From an uncultured Alphaproteobacteria bacterium (GTDB lineage Bacteria; Pseudomonadota; Alphaproteobacteria; RF32; CAG-239), in contig CAKQSV010000015.1 in NCBI GenBank assembly GCA_934273635.1, positions 1-41,735 on the forward strand: DNA of 41,735 nucleotides, read 5' to 3'. The notes under the pieces were generated by a model, which was given only the letters and a program-made list of their open reading frames with translations, made no database searches and was not told the DNA's origin. Below, in pieces: positions 1-8,417 of this stretch (position 1 is the first letter of the stretch; the number at the start of each line of letters is the position of its first letter). Made by a program: the position numbers and the translations under genes.

Positions 1-3000
1 GTACTTAATAGATTTTTTGAACTGCCGTCAGCAAAGGTCAGTATGTAATTTTTACAACTACTGCTATAAAAGAAATTGTCAATTTGTATACCTTGGGTTT
101 CATCCCAATTGATAATAATGATTAAATTGTCATCACTACGCCGGAAAGTCAGATTGTCCAAACTTATTCCCTCACCAAATTGAATAGTATTATTTCCGTT
201 ACTGTCATAAATCCTATCAAAGCCATCACCCTTATTATAAATATAAGTGTCGTTATCTACTCCTCCTGAAAGATAATCATTTCCGGTGCCTCCGATTAAT
301 GTATCATTACCAACTTCGCCATAAATATAATCAAAACCTTCATTTCCGTAGAGAACATCATTGCCGTCGCCTCCACTTAGAGTATCATCGCCATTGTTTC
401 CGTAGATTATATCATTACCGCTACCACCGTTTATGGTGTCACGGCCACCACCGCCATAAATTGTGTCATTACCGCTACCTGCATTTACTTTATCATCACC
501 GCCGGCGGCATAAATTGTATCATCAAAATCGGAGCCGTAAATTGTTTCGCCTGTATCTAATTGATCAAGTTTTAAGCCTATTTCGGATAATTTGATACTA
601 CTTCCATCTGCAAAGTTCAAATTTTCAACTTTATAATTTATCCCCTTAAAGAAGTCCGAAATTTTAATTATATCGGAAGCTCCTTTCAAACTGATAATCA
701 GATGATAGCCGTTGCTTCTAAATGCCAGTTTATCAAAGCTAATGCCGGGACCAAAGGCTATGCTGTCTTCGTTGGCCGCCTCTGAAATAGTGTCGAATCC
801 GTCACCTAAATTATAAATATAGGTATCATTGCCTTTGCCACCATACAAACTATCATTGCCATAACCGCCGTACAAAACATCATTACCGTCACCACCTTGC
901 AACGAATCGTTGCCGGCATTGCCAATGATAAAATCATCCGCTGTTGTTCCATATAAACTGTTGTTTTTATTATCTCCTTCAATAACGAATCCCAATCCGT
1001 TGCTTGGTGAATTGTTCCAATGGGTATTAATGTAATTAAAGTTCCAAACGGTACCATCGGCAAATTCGATGTTTTCAATTGTTGCGCCGGTAGTTCCCAA
1101 TCGGTCAAAATAGCTTAAAACCCGAATGTCGTCATTTTCATTTATTTTCAGGATCAAATCATAGCCATCGCGTTGGATTGTCACCATTGACACGGTGATA
1201 TCTTCGCCAAAGAGAATTTTATCCGCATTTGTTCCCTGTTCGTCTTCATCTGAATTGTCAATTGTGTCATGTCCATCACCAAGATTATAGATATATGTAT
1301 CGGCACCGTTTCCTCCCGATAGGTAATCGTTTCCGGTTCCTCCGATTAAAGTGTCATTGCCATCATTACCGTATAAACTGTCATTTCCTATATATCCTGC
1401 AATAATATTATCTGATTCATCGCCATAAATTCTGTCATTTTCTGTGGTGCCCAAAGTATTCAGCGAGGCAAAACTACTTAAAAGTGCGCCAAAATCCGTC
1501 GTATATTCCGTCCCGGCTGTTCTAAATGCCTGAATGACAATATCCGATATTGATGAATATGATTTTATTATCTCCGCCAGCTGATTGGATTTATTCACTG
1601 CGGCAGAGATATTGGTATTATACAAATTCTCTAGATTTGAAACCACTGCCGACACATTAGCTGTCCATTGATCTGTTTCTGCATCGTATTTCAGAATAAT
1701 TTCCTCCAACAGGGATTTGTATTCGGTTTGTGCCAAAATTTGAATTTTGCAAAAATCTTTTATTTTATCAAACATCTGTAAAATATAGGGGGCTGCTTTG
1801 CCGTGCGGATTTGGGTCTCTTTCACCCCAACACCATGTTCCGAGAAAATCTTCTCCCATAAATTCTTCAACCGCTTCAAGCTTGCGCGAATCCCCTAAAA
1901 CATTACCATAAATCCGAGACGGATTGCGTCCGTTCGGATCCATATTTTGAACGCCGGCCCAATAGTAGATGATATTTGTTAGAATCGCATCTCGGTTGTT
2001 CTCATCAGTTTCGGTAATATACTGTTCAACCAGTGCTTTAAGTTCACCAGTTGTATCCAAAGCCATTGCCGTATGCAAATCGTGAACATTACCAAAACCT
2101 CTAATATTAGGCAAAGTTGCTATATCATCCGGAATATCAATTTTGGTTTTATCTGATGTATTCATTAAATCTGATTTAAACCAGACGTCTGTAATTGTTG
2201 ATGTAGTGCCGTCGGTTTTGGTATATGAACCGATCTGACTATGCTGATTACCATTATCGTCTGTCGTATCTGAGTTTTGATAATTCAGATTTATGCCTGA
2301 TATATTAGCTTGCTCTAATGTTAAAAGCTCGTCGGCATCAACCTTGCCGTTTTGATTACTGTCTTTCCAAACTTTAACCTCATTCCAAGCGGTATCTGAA
2401 CTGTTGAAAATACCGTCATTATTGCTATCCAAATCTTTTAAGGCTTCAAAACCATTGGTTGCTTTTTCTCCAGACGAAAGAACGGAGTTATTCCCAAACA
2501 ACTCCGTTCCATCATCTATTTGACCATTACCATTAATATCCCGAACCAACAAGCCATCATCTTTGCCAACCCAGCTGCTGTTTTCAGCAAAGCCGTTACC
2601 GTCATGGTCAAAATAAACACCTCCAGAGACACTCGTCGTCTCAACTCCGTCTCCGTCTAAATCAACAATTAACGGGGAACGTGTTGTTTCTGCTGTTGAA
2701 TAAAGCTCTTTTAAGTCGGGAATGAGTAATTTATTATCCATGGTAAAATCACTAAGTACAATTAATGGCTTTGCTGTTCCCTCAAGTGACATAATATCTT
2801 CATCATTACTGGTTACAGGACCAACATTTAACGGCAAATCATATAACACCTCAATATCTACAGCGGTTGCAGAATCTGAATCTAAATATAACATAAAAGG
2901 AGGAAGTGAAGTGGGGGTCTGTATGCTAAAATTAATAGGAGTAGTTGCACTTCCTGCTAAATAATCATGTATAATATGCTTTTGGCCATCTTTCCAATAT

Positions 3001-3155
3001 ACTACAGTAATACTAATATTTCCTATATATTCATTGGTTGCCCGAATACTTAATGATACATTCATAGGAGACTGAGAAGATGAAAAAATAGGTGCATACA
3101 TTTTTTGTCTATCCCCAACTAAAGGTACTAATTTTGTTGATGTACTGGTAGTCAT
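1..3155 (-). CDS. RTX protein, type I secretion substrate (C-terminus beyond window)
   Basis: The minus-strand frame is open from an ATG at 3155 to the window edge (1051 codons, no stop). The start has an upstream GGAGA at good spacing. Order of parts: about 150 residues I do not recognise; a module starting STAETTRSPLIVDLDGDG (about residues 152-200) with EF-hand-like acidic loops (DLDGDG, DINGNG, DLDSNNDG, DSNQNGK) to about residue 290; a helical middle; then three blocks of GGxGxDxxx calcium-binding nonapeptides (about residues 585-630, 730-790 and 865-955). Each block is followed by a motif of the type FADGT/FADGSS, as in the haemolysin-type calcium-binding related domain. RTX proteins of this kind leave the cell by type I secretion using an uncleaved C-terminal signal, and fold in external calcium. 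The HlyB/HlyD pair at 6249-9814 is the obvious exporter. Whether it is a toxin, adhesin or enzyme is not visible; the end of the protein is missing here. Confidence 0.93.
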   Translation of the reverse strand, partial: MTTSTSTKLVPLVGDRQKMYAPIFSSSQSPMNVSLSIRATNEYIGNISITVVYWKDGQKHIIHDYLAGSATTPINFSIQTPTSLPPFMLYLDSDSATAVDIEVLYDLPLNVGPVTSNDEDIMSLEGTAKPLIVLSDFTMDNKLLIPDLKELYSTAETTRSPLIVDLDGDGVETTSVSGGVYFDHDGNGFAENSSWVGKDDGLLVRDINGNGQIDDGTELFGNNSVLSSGEKATNGFEALKDLDSNNDGIFNSSDTAWNEVKVWKDSNQNGKVDADELLTLEQANISGINLNYQNSDTTDDNGNQHSQIGSYTKTDGTTSTITDVWFKSDLMNTSDKTKIDIPDDIATLPNIRGFGNVHDLHTAMALDTTGELKALVEQYITETDENNRDAILTNIIYYWAGVQNMDPNGRNPSRIYGNVLGDSRKLEAVEEFMGEDFLGTWCWGERDPNPHGKAAPYILQMFDKIKDFCKIQILAQTEYKSLLEEIILKYDAETDQWTANVSAVVSNLENLYNTNISAAVNKSNQLAEIIKSYSSISDIVIQAFRTAGTEYTTDFGALLSSFASLNTLGTTENDRIYGDESDNIIAGYIGNDSLYGNDGNDTLIGGTGNDYLSGGNGADTYIYNLGDGHDTIDNSDEDEQGTNADKILFGEDITVSMVTIQRDGYDLILKINENDDIRVLSYFDRLGTTGATIENIEFADGTVWNFNYINTHWNNSPSNGLGFVIEGDNKNNSLYGTTADDFIIGNAGNDSLQGGDGNDVLYGGYGNDSLYGGKGNDTYIYNLGDGFDTISEAANEDSIAFGPGISFDKLAFRSNGYHLIISLKGASDIIKISDFFKGINYKVENLNFADGSSIKLSEIGLKLDQLDTGETIYGSDFDDTIYAAGGDDKVNAGSGNDTIYGGGGRDTINGGSGNDIIYGNNGDDTLSGGDGNDVLYGNEGFDYIYGEVGNDTLIGGTGNDYLSGGVDNDTYIYNKGDGFDRIYDSNGNNTIQFGEGISLDNLTFRRSDDNLIIIINWDETQGIQIDNFFYSSSCKNYILTFADGSSKNLLS

Positions 3156-3189
3156 TTATGTTCTCCATAAAAAATTAATATTGTTGATG

Positions 3190-3579
3190 TTAAAAATAAT
3201 TAAAAATATAAAATAAAGGTTCGTTTATCGGTCTAAAAAGAAACAGATTTTCATATCTTGCTGTAATATATGAAATTATGGTATATGGTGTCATATTATA
3301 AAATGATGATAGAAATAGACTGCTGATAATGTATAAATATAAAAAACATTTAAATATCGTATAATGATATTTCGAAGTTTTTTGCATTTTATTTGTTACT
3401 GCAATAAAACAACAAATGTATATGCTATTAATGATAAGATTTCTTAAAAATAAGTAGAGCTGAAATTCATAAGGTGATGAAAAACTAAAATTATTAGAAC
3501 TCAAAAATCTTAAAATAAAGCCAGCAATCACTTGTGGTAATATAAATATTACTAACGTTTCCACAAAGCCTTTTTTCAT
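3190..3579 (-). CDS. small membrane protein, unknown function
   Basis: 129 residues with about three strongly hydrophobic segments (roughly residues 8-26, 42-62 and 74-92) and a lysine start region, so probably an inner-membrane protein. The start overlaps the stop of the upstream gene by four bases (ATGA), which suggests translational coupling, and a GAGGG lies just upstream. It is the last gene before the RTX gene on the same strand. I recognise no family. By position it could be an immunity or accessory protein for the RTX product, but that is only inference. Very AT-rich, like its neighbours. Confidence 0.7.
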   Translation of the reverse strand: MKKGFVETLVIFILPQVIAGFILRFLSSNNFSFSSPYEFQLYLFLRNLIINSIYICCFIAVTNKMQKTSKYHYTIFKCFLYLYIISSLFLSSFYNMTPYTIISYITARYENLFLFRPINEPLFYIFNYF

Positions 3580-4058
3580 TTTATTTCCCTCTTTATTATA
3601 TATTGTTGTTTTTTATAATTGATTATATCTGAAAGATCATTATGTGTGATTTTTGTATAAATAAAACTTGTTAAACATGATATCGGAGAAGAGTATGGAT
3701 AGAGAGAAATTGTAAAAATACAAAGAACATAGTAGATACCAAAAGCAGTATTTATAATTTTTCTGTTTGAAACATTAATAGTTGCTTTATAAACAGAAAT
3801 TAATAAAAAAATCACGAATGACAAACATATTGTCACTACCAAAGGAAACCCAAATATGAGTATAAACTTATCAAAAAAAGTTAAATTATTAGTATCGCTT
3901 GGAACATACATGTAAACTTTATCTATAGCGAATGCTTCAAAGAAACCAAGCAATACACTTATAATTATGCAGTTATAAAATAACATTATTGTTGAAATAT
4001 TTTTTTGATAACTTGTCTTCTGAAAAGAGTGCTTTTTCAAGCTATTCTTATTTATCAT
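3576..4058 (-). CDS. membrane protein, unknown function
   Basis: 160 residues with three likely membrane segments (about residues 24-46, 64-90 and 104-124). AGGAGA precedes the ATG. It follows the truncated RTX-related gene by 10 bases and overlaps the next membrane protein gene by four, so the two membrane proteins look like one translation unit. No recognisable domain. Paired small membrane proteins beside a secreted toxin-like gene often protect the producer; nothing in this sequence proves that here. Confidence 0.7.
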   Translation of the reverse strand: MINKNSLKKHSFQKTSYQKNISTIMLFYNCIIISVLLGFFEAFAIDKVYMYVPSDTNNLTFFDKFILIFGFPLVVTICLSFVIFLLISVYKATINVSNRKIINTAFGIYYVLCIFTISLYPYSSPISCLTSFIYTKITHNDLSDIINYKKQQYIIKREIK

Positions 4059-4068
4059 TCTCTTTCTC

Positions 4069-4839
4069 CTAGCTCTCTTGGGTGTATTTTGTTAATGACA
4101 GATTTCTATCATTAACAAAATACACCAGAATATCGTCATCTTTGCCAACCCAGCTGCTGTTTTCTGCAAAGCCGTTACCGTCATGGTCAAAGTAAACACC
4201 ACCAGTGACACTCGTCGTCTCAACTCCGTCTCCGTCTAAATCAACAATTAACGGAGAACGCGTTGTTTCTGCTGTCGAGAATAATGATCGAAGATTGCTT
4301 GCTAGTTCTCTCATCTGACGATCAAATGTTTCCGCTATATCATAAAATTTTTTATCTTGTTCCTCAACAGCTATAACTATTTTTTCATATATTCTAGTTT
4401 CAGTTACAGCAGCTTTTAAAGCTGGAACATTGTTGGCTATTTTTAAAATAATATCTAATATTATCTTCGGTTTAGGAGAATCACTCTTCTCATCATTTTT
4501 ATTATTGTTAAGTGCAAAAAGCTGAAAGTTAAGAGAAAAATCAATATTCCTCCAAGCATCAATTACATATTGGCAAATGTTTGTAAAGTATCCTTTTTGG
4601 CAAAGCTCATTTGCAATTTTATCCTGAGCATTAATCCAAGATATCAGACTCTGTTCTTCTGAAAAATTTCTGACAAAATTCATAAATTCATCATTTTCTG
4701 GTTCATTTTGAATTAATTCAAATGCACCATCAATAAATCTATCTGAAAGTAATTGATTAATTAAAGTTTCATTTAAATTATAATGTTGCAAAACAGATAC
4801 TAATGACGCTTTTAATTCGTTGGCCGTTGTATATTTCAT
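4069..4839 (-). CDS. short protein sharing the EF-hand-like module of the RTX protein
   Basis: 256 residues starting at the ATG at 4839, which has AAGGAGA seven bases upstream; a TTG just before it is less likely. The first ~185 residues are soluble, helical and unfamiliar. From STAETTRSPLIVDLDGDG the protein is almost identical to the RTX protein for about 48 residues (DNA 4133-4279 against 2555-2700, nearly identical), through WVGKDD. It then leaves the RTX sequence and stops after a 20-odd residue tail. That tail is encoded by a perfect 18-bp inverted repeat (4081-4126), so the reading frame ends in a DNA palindrome. It has no RTX repeats and no visible secretion signal. Options: a truncated paralogue, a cassette that can recombine with the RTX gene, or an independent regulator or partner. 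Confidence 0.8.
   Translation of the reverse strand: MKYTTANELKASLVSVLQHYNLNETLINQLLSDRFIDGAFELIQNEPENDEFMNFVRNFSEEQSLISWINAQDKIANELCQKGYFTNICQYVIDAWRNIDFSLNFQLFALNNNKNDEKSDSPKPKIILDIILKIANNVPALKAAVTETRIYEKIVIAVEEQDKKFYDIAETFDRQMRELASNLRSLFSTAETTRSPLIVDLDGDGVETTSVTGGVYFDHDGNGFAENSSWVGKDDDILVYFVNDRNLSLTKYTQES
4081..4126. repeat. perfect 18-bp inverted repeat inside the 3' end of a gene
   Basis: Arms 4081-4098 (GGTGTATTTTGTTAATGA) and 4109-4126 are exact reverse complements around a 10-base loop. The hairpin lies entirely in coding sequence, where the reading frame departs from its RTX paralogue. There is no clear U-tract on either side, so it is not a standard terminator. It may be the scar of a fold-back duplication that truncated the gene, or an RNA structure that limits read-through into the downstream membrane genes. 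Confidence 0.9.
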
Positions 4840-4867
4840 CAAATTTCTCCTTAACTAAAAACAGATA

Positions 4868-5776
4868 TTAGAATTCTTTCAACGTTGTATTTCCTTGTTT
4901 GTCAACAGATTCCATTATGTTTTTTCCTTTTACATTTTTATAAATAACTCCATATTTGTTTGTAATTTCTTCATCAGCTCCTGATTTAAGTAACATATCT
5001 GTAGCTTTATCATTTCTTTGTCCATATGCCCAAAATAGTGGAGTGTTTCCATCATTATCTTGAACATCGAGATTTGCCCCTTTTTTTATCAAATATTGCA
5101 ATGGAGCCAATGTTGCTCCTTGAGCCTTCATCACTGCAATATGTAGAGGTGCCATTCCTTCTGAACTGGTTCTCAAATTGATATCAGCCCCATTTGTAAC
5201 AAGAAAATCTATAATTTCCATAAAATATGGAGAAAAGGCATCACATGCCAGTTGTATTGAAGTTTTGATAGATAAACTTATTTTTTTTCTTTCCTCTGGA
5301 GTAACTTTTCCACAAGGCTTCGAACCGATTTCTGGAACATCGCATTTTCCAATATTATTTTTTATTTTTTCATCAATTTGCTCATTCGCATTAACTTCAA
5401 GATATCTAAATTGTTGAGGAATGGAAACAGCCCAATGTAATGCTGACATGGAATTCTTCGGACACGCAATAAGATTAACATCAGCCCCTGAATTAACTAA
5501 AATTTTGATTTTTTCTACAACGTCTTCTGGATGCAGTAGACCAGCTTGAGTTTGCACTAAACTCTTTATTGCCGAATTTAATAATGTATTACAGAGATAT
5601 ATCTTATTAACATCATAGCCGCTATCAAGTAATTTTCTTACATCGCCAGGAGTTCCTGTCATTACAATTTCATGAGCTTTTTCGTCACTAATTGGGGAAG
5701 TTTTAGATTGCGCCATAACTAAACTGCTACTGCCAAAAACAGTTAATAAAATCCATAAGCCCATTATCTTTTTCAT
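4868..5776 (-). CDS. ankyrin-repeat protein with signal peptide
   Basis: 302 residues from the ATG at 5776. I chose this over an ATG 12 bases upstream because ATGGAG serves as the ribosome site for it and the protein then begins MKKIMGLWILLTVFGSS, a good signal peptide ending near VMAQ. Several ankyrin-type helices follow, with signatures such as ALHWAV, APLHIAV and NTPLFWAY, so it should be a periplasmic or surface binding protein with no enzymatic motif. It begins the run of minus-strand genes leading to the RTX gene. Ankyrin proteins occur as immunity proteins beside some polymorphic toxins, so a protective role is possible but unproven. Confidence 0.85.
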   Translation of the reverse strand: MKKIMGLWILLTVFGSSSLVMAQSKTSPISDEKAHEIVMTGTPGDVRKLLDSGYDVNKIYLCNTLLNSAIKSLVQTQAGLLHPEDVVEKIKILVNSGADVNLIACPKNSMSALHWAVSIPQQFRYLEVNANEQIDEKIKNNIGKCDVPEIGSKPCGKVTPEERKKISLSIKTSIQLACDAFSPYFMEIIDFLVTNGADINLRTSSEGMAPLHIAVMKAQGATLAPLQYLIKKGANLDVQDNDGNTPLFWAYGQRNDKATDMLLKSGADEEITNKYGVIYKNVKGKNIMESVDKQGNTTLKEF

Positions 5777-5817
5777 GCAAAACTCCATTTTTTACTTATG
5801 TTTACACAACAAAACCT

Positions 5818-5964
5818 TCACCGAATAAACAGTAAAGGTTTTGATAATTTACAACACAATGCATCCCGCAAAGGAGAACAAACTGAACAAAACACCGCAA
5901 ACAATGTTTGATATAGACAGTCCTCAATAACAGCCAAATCAGGCCATTTTATATGGTAGTTCAT
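5818..5964 (-). CDS. possible 48-residue small protein
   Basis: A short frame starting MNYHIKWPDLAVIEDC with five cysteines (one CC pair) and a hydrophobic middle. A GGGAG lies about ten bases upstream, and it ends 41 bases before the ankyrin gene start on the same strand. It may be the first gene of the RTX-side operon or an accidental frame; I know no homologue. The rest of this intergenic stretch (to 6158) is AT-rich and must contain the divergent promoters, but I could not place them with confidence. Confidence 0.3.
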   Translation of the reverse strand: MNYHIKWPDLAVIEDCLYQTLFAVFCSVCSPLRDALCCKLSKPLLFIR

Positions 5965-6248
5965 TTCATTTACTCCCAAAGGGATTAATCTTCGTCTATT
6001 CTCTATTATTAAGTTTAAGTATGCAAGTAAAAAATTTAATTTTTAAAATGTTCAACGTTTATTCTTTCTTGAAATATTAAAAAAATTAGATGGATACTTT
6101 AGTTGAGCTTGTGGATAAAAAACGATTTTCAATATTTGCAATAAGATAATTCACATACTTGAAAAAAATTTTTTCTTTACTTTTTGTTTCCTTTTGCTTT
6201 AAGATGGCTAAAAACAATTATTACAACTCAAAAGATAGTGAGCGGTTT

Positions 6249-8417
6249 ATGGTAGAGGAAAATTCAAATCCCCAAACAATGGATACGGGCTTGATCTGTT
6301 TTGCAATTATGGCCAACTACTTTGAAAAACCGATTTCTCTTGACCAAATTAAGCATAAATATGACAGACAGAATTCTAATTTTGAAGAATATGAGCTATT
6401 GCAGTTGGCAAAGGAATTTTCTTTCAAAGCTCGCTTTGTGGAAACCTCTTGGGAACGTCTTGATAAAATTAATCTGCCCGCCATTGCGCAAAGCAAAGAC
6501 GGGACTTATTTTATTCTGGGTAAATGCAACCAAGAAAAAGTCCTAATTCAGGATCCGGCAACCGGAAACAAACCGCAACTTTTGAACAAAGACGAATTTT
6601 TAGATAAATGGAATGGTCGGTTATTGATGATGACCTGCCGCGAGTTTATTAACGGTAAAAACCGCAAGTTTGATATCTCGTGGTTTATTCCTGCGGTGGT
6701 TAAGTATCGTAAGTTGTTTGGCGAGGTTATTCTCGCTTCGTTCTTTTTGCAGTTGTTCGCACTGGTATCTCCCTTGCTGTTTCAGGTGGTGATTGATAAA
6801 GTACTTGTTAACCGCGGATTGTCGAGTCTTGATGTTTTGATGACAGCGCTAATTTGCATTGGTATTTTTGAGACTATACTCGGGACGCTTAGAACTTATA
6901 CTTTCTCTCACACGACAACCAGAGTTGATGTGGAGCTTGGTGCAGGTTTGTTCAAACATCTTATCCGCCTCCCCCTATCTTATTTCGGCGTGCGGCGGGT
7001 CGGCGACACGGTGGCGCGGGTACACGAATTGGAGAACATCCGCAATTTTCTGACCGGTTCGACCTTAACCCTGATTATTGATTTCTTTTTTACTATCATC
7101 TTTTTTACGGTAATGTTCTTTTATTCCAAGACGTTGACACTTCTGGTTTTGTTGTCTATTCCGTTTTATGTCGTGCTATCCTTATTTTTCACGCCGATTC
7201 TACGAGCGAGAATTGACGAACGGTTTCTTCGCGGCGCCGAAAATCAATGTTTTTTGGTGGAAGCAGTTTCAGGTATGGAAACGGTTAAATCTTTGGCCGT
7301 TGAACCACAAATGCAGCGACGCTGGGAACAACAGCTTGCCGCGTATGTCGGATCATCGTTTCGAGCCTCACACATCAATAATATCGCCGGACAGCTCGTG
7401 CAGCTGGTGCAGAAAATCACCATGGCATTGACCTTGTGGATTGGGGCCAGTCTCGTTATGAAAGGTGAGCTTTCGGTCGGGCAGTTAATAGCCTTTAATA
7501 TGTTGGCAGGCCGTGTGACGCAACCGATTTTACGTTTGGCGCAGTTATGGCAAAATTTTCAGCAGGCGCAAATATCAATGGATAAACTCGCAGATATTCT
7601 AAACAATCCACCTGAGAACACCTCAACACTGTCCAAAGGTTCAATGCCAGCCATTAAGGGGAATGTGGAATTTAAGGACATTACTTTCCGTTATATGCCC
7701 AATGGGCCTGAAATTATCAAAAAAATGAGTTTTAAAATTAAGTCCGGACAGAAAATTGGTTTTGTAGGGCCGAGCGGCTCCGGTAAATCGACCGTCACCA
7801 AACTGATTCAGCGGCTGTATATTCCTGAAAGCGGCAAAGTGCTGATTGATGGGATTGACATCTCAACTGTAGATACAGCCTGGTTGCGGCGGCAGATTGG
7901 TGTTGTGTTACAAGAAAATTATTTATTTAATAAATCTGTACGAGAGAATATTGCTCTGACTAATCCGGCCCTTTCAATGGACAAGATTATTGCCGCGGCT
8001 AAACTGGCAGGTGCGCATGAGTTTATTACTGAGTTGCCAAATGGTTATGATACAATTATTGAAGAACGCGGCTCGTCTTTATCCGGCGGACAAAGACAAA
8101 GGATTGCAATCGCGCGAGCTTTGGTAAACAATCCGCGGATTCTGATTTTTGACGAGGCGACTTCGGCGCTTGACTACGAATCCGAGCGGATTATTCAACA
8201 AAATATGGCCTCAATCTGTAAAGGACGCACGGTGTTTATCATTGCGCACCGGCTTTCAACTGTGCGAGAATGTGACCAGATTATCACTATTGAAAAAGGT
8301 GAAATTACAGAAACTGGTACCCATGATGAACTTCTGAGACGTGGTGGACGCTATGCTTATCTGTGGAATAGTCAGACGGCACCAATGCTTTCTACCAATG
8401 AGGAGGTTGCTGCATGA
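6249..8417 (+). CDS. type I secretion ABC transporter, HlyB family
   Basis: HlyB-type exporter ATPase/permease of the inner membrane, about 722 residues from the ATG at 6249. That start is preceded by AGTGAG and gives a family-typical N-terminus; a TTG at 6159 and an ATG at 6204 are alternatives without better ribosome sites. Order: N-terminal C39-like domain, where the catalytic cysteine position reads MDTGLICF (threonine instead of cysteine), so it should bind but not cleave cargo, as in HlyB; a six-helix membrane domain containing FQVVIDKVLVNRG and YFGVRRVGDTVARV; then the nucleotide-binding domain with Walker A GPSGSGKST, signature LSGGQ, Walker B ILIFDEATSALD and switch AHRLS, all intact. 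It overlaps the hlyD-like gene by four bases and is divergent from the RTX genes it probably serves. No TolC-like outer-membrane gene is in the window. Confidence 0.95.
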   Translation: MVEENSNPQTMDTGLICFAIMANYFEKPISLDQIKHKYDRQNSNFEEYELLQLAKEFSFKARFVETSWERLDKINLPAIAQSKDGTYFILGKCNQEKVLIQDPATGNKPQLLNKDEFLDKWNGRLLMMTCREFINGKNRKFDISWFIPAVVKYRKLFGEVILASFFLQLFALVSPLLFQVVIDKVLVNRGLSSLDVLMTALICIGIFETILGTLRTYTFSHTTTRVDVELGAGLFKHLIRLPLSYFGVRRVGDTVARVHELENIRNFLTGSTLTLIIDFFFTIIFFTVMFFYSKTLTLLVLLSIPFYVVLSLFFTPILRARIDERFLRGAENQCFLVEAVSGMETVKSLAVEPQMQRRWEQQLAAYVGSSFRASHINNIAGQLVQLVQKITMALTLWIGASLVMKGELSVGQLIAFNMLAGRVTQPILRLAQLWQNFQQAQISMDKLADILNNPPENTSTLSKGSMPAIKGNVEFKDITFRYMPNGPEIIKKMSFKIKSGQKIGFVGPSGSGKSTVTKLIQRLYIPESGKVLIDGIDISTVDTAWLRRQIGVVLQENYLFNKSVRENIALTNPALSMDKIIAAAKLAGAHEFITELPNGYDTIIEERGSSLSGGQRQRIAIARALVNNPRILIFDEATSALDYESERIIQQNMASICKGRTVFIIAHRLSTVRECDQIITIEKGEITETGTHDELLRRGGRYAYLWNSQTAPMLSTNEEVAA

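Noticed and set aside
241..560. Short periodic repeats that could suggest a CRISPR array
   Set aside because: The period is 27 bases (nine codons) and translates as GGxGxDxxx; there are no unique spacers between identical repeats.
299..1108. Open frames on both strands over the RTX repeat region (for example a histidine/tyrosine/arginine-rich plus-strand frame)
   Set aside because: They are out-of-frame readings of the calcium-binding nonapeptide repeats of the minus-strand RTX gene; composition is an artefact of the repeats.
5811..5845. AAAACCTT/AAGGTTTT inverted repeat as a terminator
   Set aside because: Only 8 A/T-rich pairs, long loop, no T-run, and it overlaps a possible small ORF.
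6159..6248. TTG-initiated extension of the ABC transporter with a hydrophobic signal-like N-terminus
   Set aside because: No ribosome site, and HlyB-type proteins start directly with the C39-like domain.
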